A stretch of 17,620 nt of DNA from the NCBI RefSeq assembly GCF_001949145.1, contig NW_019091553.1, positions 422,362 through 439,981 of the forward strand. The letters are read 5' to 3'. This DNA comes from Acanthaster planci. Lineage: Eukaryota > Echinodermata > Asteroidea > Valvatida > Acanthasteridae. Below, piece by piece: positions 1-11,000 of the stretch. How positions within the stretch are numbered: the stretch's first letter is position 1; every line of letters starts with the position of its first letter. A program made the translations under genes and the position numbers. The notes below the pieces were generated by a model that was not told where the DNA came from, searched no databases, and worked only from the letters and a program-made list of their open reading frames with translations.

Positions 1-1815
1 CCATGGCGACGTTACTATCACTGGAATAGCATAACAAGTGGCCCTGGACAAAAGATGGTACACTCCTTTTATATACCACTGCATCCACCACTTGCACACA
101 CACCCAGCACAAGCATTCATTCAAACAAAAGACCTCCTTGGCTTAATAAATAACTTACCTTTGTTCACCCCTGGTACAACTCAAACCCACGAAACCAAAA
201 GCCCAAAATGCTAATTACATGTGAAGGAAGTTAAGCAGAATGAAAAGAAATAGCCCTCTAACTTCAATTGGTATTCAAAACTGGGGATAAAACATTTGCA
301 TATGAAATACAAGGCCTAAGTTGGCTGAGCTCTGACAGCGGCTTATCCGAGTTGATGCATTCACCTAAAGTATATTGTCAAAGGAATCAGTCTTGTGCTG
401 GTTCTCAATTTACTTTGTAAATATCAGTACGTCTGAAGACACTGCTTTGCCCCACACCCAAGCTGTAGCGAAGAAAAAGCCTAGAATGACCCTTTTATTT
501 TAGAATCATGTCACAGAGATGTTAATTTTAATTCAGTTATAAGTTGTATTATGGGTCACCGTGGTACAAGGAACCTATACTACAGGTAGGCTGTGTCACT
601 GGATGATAGTGTTCCCGCACTTCCGCTGCTGGTGGTTGTAGATCAGAGCCTCCCTCTATGGACTCTTGTTAGTGAGCACATTGTGAAATTGAAGTTGAAA
701 GGATATCAATGAGACAACGAGACACAACTTAATTGTTTAGTGGTCTCGAACAGTGGTCTCGAACCTTCCATTAGCAAGGAACTTTATGAATGGAATACTA
801 CTTTAGTAGTAGGCATTTCAGTGGTCTTGAATTTTGCAAGGAAGGGCTGTAATTGTATGCATATGCATAAATTATGCTTGTTAAGCTATATGATTATTTG
901 TCTTGGCAGAGCAAAATAAATTATTGCCGAGTTACCAAAGTGCTAACTCTCAGACTCTGCACAATAACGCTCTAAAACAATTTATCACAACATCTGTGAC
1001 CTGAGACAAGTTAGTTGCGGGCCCTTCCCAAGCTACCTTTCGTATGAAAACTAGTGCACAATGGAGTTCGCAGTGTGGACTCGAGGAAAAGGTAATAATT
1101 AAATATTTAGAAATTATTAGTCAAACAACTACACAAATTACGTATGTAGGTAAACAGTTTTCTAAATAGTGAAGCCAACCATACTTTTGAATCATGGACA
1201 CATCGAAATAACAATACTTAAAATACGAATGCAAAGAAAATGTCATTATACGTGCCTTTAAGAGATACGTGTTGAAGAAATGCATGGATATCAGTCCACT
1301 ATACATGTACATGTTAGATTTTAAAGCGCATTGAGATATGTTTTGCATCTGGGTGCGATTAAATCCCCTTCAACACAAGCAGTTGAAATAATCTCTTACT
1401 CAGTAGATATGTCAGTTAAAAATTCAAGGGCCTAAAGAAATTGCAGTATCTGGTGCATCGATTTTTTGGGGGGGGGTGTCAGTTCCAACCCACGCTGGTA
1501 ACATTTTCTGGCTTAGGTTCATTCACTCAAGCAGCAAAGTGCAGTTTGATGCGTGAAGCTTTTCTACAGCATTTCAGGCGAATAGAGAGTTAGACTTTAC
1601 TGTTCTGCCATACAGACAACATCACATTAACATTACAGCCGAAAGAAAAGAAAATTCAAGTGAATAGTGTCTAAGTGCATTACGGTTCGTAGTTTTGTCG
1701 TAATTGATATTTTGGCATGCTAATACAGTGCAGAGTTATTACAGCGGATATTTTAAACATGTGGACCTGGTAACGTTTAAGTTCTCAAAAGCAGACTTTT
1801 TAGTTCTGTCCCACT
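1..1815. other. Downstream of the host gene; nothing recognised
   Basis: Both strands were read. Open frames here are short and resemble no family I know. There is a G run at about 1468-1476 and a near-duplicate of GTGGTCTCGAAC at about 740-765. The region should contain the host gene's 3' untranslated sequence, but no clear polyadenylation signal was found near the stop. Confidence 0.5.
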
Positions 1816-2012
1816 CTACATATTGCCACTGGACGGGTGTTTCCATTTGCAGATTAATGCCCCAACGGTAACGTGCAGTTCTTCGATGGTGTCTGATTTG
1901 ATCAGCGTGACTGGCAGGGCATCTTTGTCAGTAAGTATCCCCTCGTCGTAGTCCCAATGGGACCTGTTGCGAGCATAGCCACAGTTGCACTTCTGATGAT
2001 CAGCGTTGCACT
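1816..2012 (-). CDS. Exon 8 seen: last exon, end of CASPR-type region and stop
   Basis: The exon starts in phase 1 after GATATGACAG and runs 65 codons to a TAG at 1816-1818. It reads CNADHQKCNCGY, then HWDYDEGILTDKDALPVT, then VGALICK. In CASPR proteins the same block is C-N-C-D ... W-x-x-D-x-G-x-L ... K-x-x-L-P-V ... x-G-P-L-x-C. Only nine residues follow the last family residues, and no good donor is seen before the stop, so this is taken as the C-terminus. No canonical AATAAA was seen on this strand close downstream, so the 3' end is unmapped. Confidence 0.85.
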
Positions 2013-5000
2013 CTGTCATATCGAGTGAAAACAAAATGATGTTTCATTGCCGTGCAATCAAATCAAGGAAGTAACTCAATTGAAAATGAAAATCAGAGAG
2101 TTTTTGAGTGAATTAATCGTCATGAAACTTCAAAAAAAAATATTCAGTTGCTTTCAAAATAGTTACAGATCGGTCAGTCCTACAATCTGCTGCTCACAGT
2201 CGTATCACAGGGGTCTATTTCCCAGCACAAATATTCAGAATGTACTTACTTTCATTACGAACTAAGTGCACATGTTGTGTTTTGGATATTGAAATGAAAC
2301 TGCACTTTTAAAATAGGACAATATATGAACACACAGTTACCATCGGTCAAGCCACAGTCACAGCCTGTTTTCCCAGTAGGAACTCCCCAATTTGGCATTA
2401 TTTCTCCATTCCTGGCACCCCACTTGAATGGTTGAGATGTCAGTGGCGATGGCGACGCGGTAAGGTTAGTTGTGGGACACACAACTCTGACTATTTGCTG
2501 ACACGACAGCGAATTTTCGATTACACTAATGACTTGCTGCACATCAATGTTGTACGTAATGGCCCTGCTCTGCGGTTCGCCGATTTTGAAAGAATCCTCA
2601 CCATCGTGGTGGATGATGGTTGTACCTATGAAATACAATCAAGTAGGTGACAGTTTGTAACTGTTTTTGTCACTTAAATTTGGGTTCGCCTTTGTAATTT
2701 CGTCAGCAATTTATATATGGTGGCGTCCCGCAGTTCACTCTGAAAGCCGACTACCATCAATATGATAATCAAGGGGCCCCCCAGGGTGAAAAATCAGGAG
2801 CCCTCTAGGAGTAGCAGCATTGCAACTTTTGTTCATATGGCCAATTGAAACCGACGGACACCGTAAACTGCAAACATTTTTCTTGCATTCGATTTTAAAT
2901 AGAGTAAAATACCCCCAGACCCTGTATCTCTGACATGAGGGTCTACTCTACAACACAAAGCACATTGCAGAAAAATTTTCTCCATCGCAATACCTAATTT
3001 TTTTTTATATAACAAACTTTTACCATCTGTATCGCATTGACTGAAACATACCGATAGTGTTAATATTTTGGGACCTGGCAGATCTTTAGTCAGGCACTAA
3101 TTTTGCTTAGTTGCCAAAGTTGTCTGATTCTTGCTTTAGGGGTTAATGAAGTCAATGAGGTCAAAGTTCAAGTACATTTTAAATAAATTAAAATCTGTGT
3201 ACATCGGTCAATATCCAAGAAATTGTTTGATCCTCAACAATTTGGCAATAGAAAAGGGGTCTCAACCCCTCACTACCTGGTTAACGTGCTTGATACCTTA
3301 GCTTGCAATGCTGACTCCCAAAACACACCATCAACACTTGTGGCTACGGACTAAAGCAAAGCGTTTGGCAGGGTAGGTCACACAATTCTGAACACCAAGC
3401 TGTTAAACTCAGAACTCGCCCACCCGTGATACCCGTGGATCTGTGATTTTTTCCCATGAAAGTCAGCAATGCGTGCAATACAAGACTGGCACACCATCAC
3501 TGCTTGCATCCCACAGGGAACCTGGCAGGGCCCCATAGCATTTCTTGCCATGATCATGATACAGCTGCAGACATCTCTGCCAGCATTAGAATAACGATAT
3601 GATACTTGTGAAAACGCCCTCAACAAAGCCGCATGCAAGAAGCTTTGACATTAATTGAAAATGGTCCTCTGATAATCACTTGCAATTGAATGCAGGAAAA
3701 TGCGCAGAAATGAGAGTTTACATTTATGTTTTCAGAAAAAATGCCACCACTAACAGAGCTCAGACTCTGTGATCAATGATTCAAGAATGCAATTCACTTA
3801 AAAGAACAGGCCTCGTTATTCAAAGAGATCTTAAATGAAATGAAGTGGCAAGGGATTTGGTTTCGAAAGCAAGGTTTTTCATAGGCGAATGTATATGCTA
3901 AGACTGCTTATGCACTTTGCCCTGTCCATAATCCATAATCATACAAGTAAGTTGAGGTACAAATTTCGAGATGTTCAGACTCATCTTTATTTGATTTCGA
4001 CTTGATTTAATACAGAATTACAAACATTTTATTATTTTGCACAGAGATGAGACCGACTGGATTTACATGCATTAAAATTTGGCGATGCTATCAAACTGAT
4101 ACCAATATGGGCCGGTTATTCGTGTTTGTATCTCAAATAAACAAGTTATCTCTTCGTAAACTGGAGGTTTCTGCGTGTTTTTCTGGTGAATATCACCTTA
4201 CAGTTCATGGTCAGGTCTTGGAAGACAGACAAGATATGGTGGTACAGGACGTAACGTTGGCTGTATGCAAAAAATTTGTAAAGCAGTAGGTGCGTATGTT
4301 GTGTGGACAAAGACTGAATGTTGTGTTATAATTTGCCAAGGTTGGACGCCGGTCTTCAATTTACACTACGGTTGACGTCAAGTGTATCAATTCATCATGC
4401 TATGCGAAAAAAACCCCGTTTTTTCTCCATTTCTTTTTACCTGACACAGGTAGCTAAATTTCATGCATGTTCCCTATGTCCAATGAAATGAAGGTGCTGT
4501 CAAAGCCGGGCTAGGCTATAACCAATTGCATCATTAAGTGCACATTTTAAATAGCTGCGCTTTGTTCTTTTACTCACCAGTTGACATATTGCAGAAAACC
4601 TGAAATGGGAGCTGTCCTTGGTTTAAACCGTCCATGTCTATTTCGTAGGTGTCATCCAGCAGATACCCCTCAGCGTGCAATGTTTGACATGTCCTAGCAG
4701 TCTGCAACTGAGGAGTTAACGTTGATGGGACATTTGTAAAACAGAGTTATGTCGATTACCGAAAAATAATGGATCACTTGGGAGACATTCCCATAAGAAC
4801 GTGCACAAACTGTACTGTCCCATAATTGAATATTCCCTCATCTGATCTGAACCAAACTTTGTATGTTTTCAATTTAGACCCTAATATATCATCTCTCAAA
4901 AATTGGACGGTAAAATTCGGCCTCCTTCTGGTAACCGTGACTGGGGCATTAGGGAGACATGTCTCCCTAAGAGATGTTTCCCTAATGACCGATGTCTCCC

Positions 5001-8000
5001 TAAGGTCGAAAAAGCTACCTCAAAATGTATCCCTAGTGACCCATTTGTAAGGATATATATTACAAAAAAATAATGATGAATAAATAAATAACCGGAATAA
5101 TTGTGAATAATTGCGAGTGTCACTTTAAATCCGGAATTGTGGAAGGAATAGCAATATGTTGCACTGCAAAAGTTGAACGTCACACCGTGTTCAGGTAAAC
5201 ATTTCGTTGAAGCGCGACCATCGTTCGATAATACTTACATGTCTACGACAGCCAAGGAAATCAAACTTCATCCAGGCGCATGTTTGTGAAGAGATTAAAT
5301 CGATGTGAGCTATGTACATTCGTATGAACTGAGTGAGGACACTCTGGCTGAAAAAGCTAGTAGTCCTTTCCTCCCGACAATAAAAGACTGGAACCCCTTC
5401 TGTTGGTAGGAACGCCTGGGTGTATAGCAAAAACAAGAACTGAGAGGTACTTAGTAATACACAGGCCGAATGAGTCATTTATCATGTATTTGCTGGGCAT
5501 TGGTCTCATTTCTACATTTTATCATCACTCAGAGTAGAAAGAATAATTATTTACGCAGAATAGTATTAATTCTGAGGGAATCATGAACATCTATGAGTTG
5601 GTAAGTTTCCTTTAATGAAGGAATTTGTCTACAAATTATTGATATTTCTTGTTACCTTTCCTCTACATCTTTGCTCAAGAAAGGTGAAAGGACAAAAAAA
5701 ATTAATAGAATCAATTATGGTAAAACCAGAACTTGGAAAAACGGACACATCTCTTGGAATAAAACTACACAATTTTTCTCCCCATGTTTCAGGTTTCCTT
5801 GCGTAATAACATCTCCCAGATATTTTTATCAATACCAATTCCATCACATAAAGGGAGACTCCCATAAAGAAACTTGCAAGCAATAAGCTACGACCTCATT
5901 GCGTTCCAAGTGAGAATAAGCAACACATTTTAAAAAATTTTAAATAAAGAACTTTTAAAATTCTTATTATGTGATAAAGAATACGACGAAGCATACAGTC
6001 TGGTCGACGAGGAGATAAGTAAATGACTGAGAGGTGCAATGATCTTTAGAAGAGGGAAACGTTTATTAAGTGAGCTTTGTGATGGTTATGCATTCAGTTG
6101 GAAAACTGAATTGAGTAAAATATCAAATTGACTGAAATACTGTTCCTCTTTAAATCAGAACTGTTCTTGATATATTTAGAATATAATCCGTTTTGGTCGA
6201 CATCTTCAAGGTGACATTGTTGTGCGCTAAGTTACAGTCATTTGATGTAGATGGGAACCAGCCGGCTGGTTCTCTCCCTGGTGATGAAACATTACCCTTC
6301 TGATTTGTAAACAATTTGATTTGTTCTTTATCTTTGCCATATAGATAACTGGAGTTGTTTACAACAGACTCATAGTAGTTTGCGTTATTCCACCATTAAG
6401 AGTAATGATTATGTATATTTCGTCACTGACCCTACGAATCGACACTCGGTTGCAAGTGCGCTATCAACAATTTCAGTTTCACGAACCAGCATCCGGTGAT
6501 GCGCCCTCACATCGGACACTGAAGCGAGATGGAATGTTTTTCGTTTTCCCAAACTGCCTAGCTTGTCACAGCAATTCAGCGCGAAGAAATATGCTTTGAA
6601 GGGTTTGATATGAATTTCATCCACCTGTATACCTCATGCCTTACCCGAATTTTTAATTAGAATTCGTCTTAACTAGTGCAACTCTGATCGGTATCTTTAC
6701 CTGAAAACGAAAATGCACGGAGTGTGCACTAGAAGTGCCGCAGTGTACCGAGTGCCAGTTCTTCAAAACGAAAACAGCTCGGTTCTCTGAAATGCGCACA
6801 TAATCACCTCACGCACAATTGAGAGTCCCACCTGTTTCAGTCAGGCGTTGTAGAGTCGCACCAAACCAAAAAGACTAAAGAGCGACTTGGGTGGACTTAA
6901 TGAAATTAAGGTTTCAGACAGACGAACTCAATACACTAGACACGTCTTCACGTAAACAAACGAACATATGATATAAGCTTAGCAACAAGTACGCATCGCT
7001 CAAAACTGTAATTTTTTTTTTCGGATCAGCTGTAACGTCTTCTTCACCTAAAATTACACGTGGCAGAAATTATGAGGTCGACTGACCGACCTTTGGCCTC
7101 TCACTTGGAATTACATGACTTAGGCCAGAGTTTTATTAATGCCAACTGAAAGGCAAATACAGGCTTTACACAAAATCTATACACTGTAAAAACTCTGGTG
7201 TTAAAATCAACACTTTTTGGTGTTATCAAAAGACCACACCATAGGGTGTTACTTCAACACCGCTGATGACACTTTGCACACCTACAAGTGTTACAATGCA
7301 CTGGAGGGTGTTAAAATTAAGCAACACCGAATAACACCCAATTTTTGTTAACACCAGTGAAAAGTGTTGGTGTAGTCCTCTGATAACACCACGGTGTTAA
7401 ATTCAACACCGGGGTGTTAAATTTACACTCCAGTTTTTACAGTGTTTACAGAAGTCCCGTTAGGTCAACAATTAGTTCCATTATCAAACTTAAATCGAGT
7501 TCCGCCTCAATACTTAATTGCAGCCTTGAAGTCAAGCTAACCATGTTCAATGCAATCTTTACATTTGCACAAATTTATAAGTTTTTTATTTGGGGAGCTG
7601 ATTTCCCTTTGAATGGATCTCATTCAAAGCGTGAAAGACTTTTCCTTTCCCCATGTTATGGGAAACATGTACTTTGCGTCAGGAGATGCTAATTTCGCGG
7701 TAGGCCTACCGCTGCAACGGCTGACTCTGACCGGCCAACTGACCTGGCAATCTCGGTGGTCGAGTGGTAACGACGACTGAACTTGCTATATAGTCAGCAA
7801 GAGGTAATAAGACAATCCCATTTTTAAGCTTGTGAATTTTTTGGCAAGCTCTTAGACAAAAACTGAGCATAAGTGTAATTGGCCTACATAAACGTCGGTG
7901 TAAGGGCAAAATCCGTTATCAAAAACTCTTCCATTTTCAAAGGAAAATCGGTTGTGCACGGAGTATGAGAGATGTTTAGAGTCAAGGTGGCGCTGAGCAT

Positions 8001-11000
8001 AACACTGGACCATCACGGCCAGACGTGGCAGGCATAGCCTATCTGCTTACATGTACATGATGTACATTATTGTTATTGTGCATGAATACAGTTCAACAAA
8101 ACCAAGCAGAAAAACCCATAAATGCCAAAGCGGCTGAACTTGGTGATAGACATGAATCACAAGTGTTAATTATCCTCATGTGTGACTTCAAATTCATTCA
8201 CATATTCCAAGTTTATAGCCTCCGAAATATCAATTTTCTTTTGACCAACGGAGGAGCTAAGACGACGTAAACGCGCATGAATCCGAGTACAGAGTGCACG
8301 CGATAGCGAGTGAACATGATTTCTTGTTTTTATGTTAGAGGGTCACTACTTATTTCCATACATTTACAAATTATTTGCATTTGGTTTGGCTCATGAAAAG
8401 TACGACGTCTTAAACTAAGTTTGTCTAGTTTCGCTCTGAGCGCCTTCAGTGTCGATTGCTGCAGACGTCGAACGTTAGCCGTATACTTCATTCGAAATTC
8501 GCTTTTAATTTGGTTCAGTGCAACTCTGAAACGCCTGTTCGTGGTGTAGGTAACTTTTTCAGATGGACTGTTTTTCCAATAAATATCATTCTGCTCATAG
8601 GAAGTCAACAAAGAACTGCTTTGCATTCACAAAAGTAATGATCTTGTATTCATTACCTCGTTGCCGTAGTTGTTCCTGATTGATATCCATCCCGTGGAAT
8701 CATTTGATGTTCTGTGTTTCAAATAGAAACCATACGTACATCCATAACTCTCCAAAGTCCAGGATTCGAGTATAAGACCCGAAATACGTGTAGGCTCCCC
8801 AAAGTCAACCTGTGGAAAAGGTTTGGTTCTAGATTATTTCATCGCTGTTGGAATTTAGCAAGAGATACATTTTAGGGGAGGGGTGTGTTTTAAGAAGGGC
8901 TTGGAGATGCCTTTCTGATTTTTTGATTGTGAGGCTTAATTCAGGGAATTTTACTTGCTTTGGTGACGAAGGGAAATAAAACAATAGCCGTAATCCATCT
9001 TTCTCATTAAGCAAAATAAAAAAAATGGAGGATTTCCTCCCCAACAATGTTAAAAGCCTGAAAATAAGCGGTCGATACTGAAGAGTTTCATGTACATGTT
9101 AATACATTTCAGCAAAGCGAGTTTGCAACCTCCATACATTTTAAATTAACTAACTAAGGTAACTGGAAACGACTGAAAAATTCAATGAAAAGAGATATGA
9201 AAATACACGACACGTTTTATCATGTATCGAATTTCCCGTGCACGTAAACTTGACAAAACTGAATTTAACGTAATCAAAGTAATTTCTAAACATGATTTTA
9301 ATTAGAATCAATTAAAAATGAAATTGTTTCTAACACACCGTAAAAGTGTCCTCAGCACAATCCAGGAAATATCACGATGGGGTGTTGTAATGTAGACAAA
9401 ATGTACAATCACCTGAACCGTAATTTTCCGGTTTAAAGTAATGGTGCCATTTTGTGTGACCTACTTTAAAGATCCAGGAAAGACGCTTTGGGAGTCAGAA
9501 AAATACTCCATGGGTACAGTCCACTAATTTAAGTGCGAATTTGTGGCTAGCTCATTAGCATTAAAAGTGCCTTCACCGTGTGTTTTGAAAAAAGGAGATT
9601 GTTTGGCCCCCAAAATGCTGAGATTGTGTAAATCGTTGCCAGGATCAATTCCCTGGTCTTTAAGATTGATATGAGACCAGAATGGCAAGAACTACAGTTG
9701 AAAAATGGTCCTAAGTGCCCGAGAAAGTTGAGGGTTGCCACTTGAAAACTGGCTGCAATCAGGCTTTGGAAATATCACTCTTCGGGGGTTAGTTTTTGGG
9801 GGAATAATTAAAAATTAATTTGTTAACCAACAAAAAAGTTGAAAGATATTGAATGATTAGGGAGCAGACAATAATTTTATCTCAGGGATGTTCGTAAGCA
9901 TGTTATTGAGCCCTGAAGAGTGCTGATTTTACACTGTTTCCAATGGGGCCTGAATTAGACTGTACCCCCATGTTTGATGACCTGCCTTTTTAGGATCATG
10001 CAGATGTTATTATCATTTGCAACAAATTGTTTGTATTGCCAATCTTGTACGATTATTCCTTTTTAATATAGTTTTCCCGGCTAGTTCCACACTTCTTCAA
10101 TTTAAAATTGCTAAAAAAGGTTTAAATTCGTCAAAGAGGAGTCACTCGCCCCAAATGTTGGTTCCAATTTCGAAAAAAACACTGCTTGATTTCACTTTCA
10201 GAGTATTGTAATTAATGAAAAAAGCAATTCTTAATCATCCTATTTATTTTTGTCTCTCTCTGGGAATGGCCTTGAATGGGAAATTTGACAGTGGGCCAGC
10301 CAATATGACATAGCCCTCTAGAAATAGTTTCAGGGCATTGTTCGGTGATAGCTGGCAACCATCTTCAATCAGTCATTTATGCCATAAAAAACAAGATGTG
10401 GGTGGATGCCACTGTCAATTTTGCATTGATTCAAGGTCATTTTAAGGTTACGAGAGGTCAAGTGATGTCAAAATTTACTTTTTTTTATGACTTAAATTTT
10501 CATCTGCAGTTACATATGTACACAGAAATCATTATCAACATCATTTGATGGTCCTAAGTTATGCAAATGTTGAATAAACTTTTATTTTGCACACAAAGTT
10601 TTATAAAAAGAAACATGAAAGGTCAAACTTCTTGAAATTTCTTGAAAGTGTTTAAATGCCACTCTTTCCAAGTGAACAATACTTTTTTCCCATCTGTTTA
10701 AACAGATCTGTTTTTTAAATATCCGTTTAATCCTTTGTGACAAATTTACAGCCCCCCAGACAAATAAAGTCAATGGGTGTCCAACATGACGGTCATTAAG
10801 TAGTGACATACATACGCAGACATACAATGGACATATATATGTAGGTATCTATGGCAATAATTTGTAGCTGTATGGATGGCCAGATGATACTCAGATTTTA
10901 TTGGCACATATTTTGAAACGAGAAAACAGCGCAGGAGCCGAGTTTATGAGTGGCAATTTTGTTGAGAAGTTATCTCAAAGACGCTTCAACCAGGTTCCAG

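Noticed and set aside
857-868. ATGCATATGCAT palindrome as a POU/octamer-type site
   Set aside because: A 12-bp AT-rich palindrome is expected by chance in this composition and nothing around it supports a promoter.
4896-5183. 95-residue minus-strand open frame with repeated G-R-H-x-S-L
   Set aside because: The peptide repeat is produced by the TCTCCCTAA DNA repeat; no start context or homology.
6409-6624. Overlapping open frames on both strands as a possible extra cassette exon
   Set aside because: No F5/8C, fibrinogen or transposon similarity; no convincing splice borders.
7745-7815. tRNA or tRNA-derived SINE head (GGTCGAGTGGTAACG)
   Set aside because: Only an A-box-like stretch is present; no B box, acceptor stem or T-arm follows.
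8330-8626. 98-residue minus-strand open frame, Arg/Leu-rich
   Set aside because: No domain resemblance, lies within intron 4 where exons 4 and 5 join in frame without it; no splice support.
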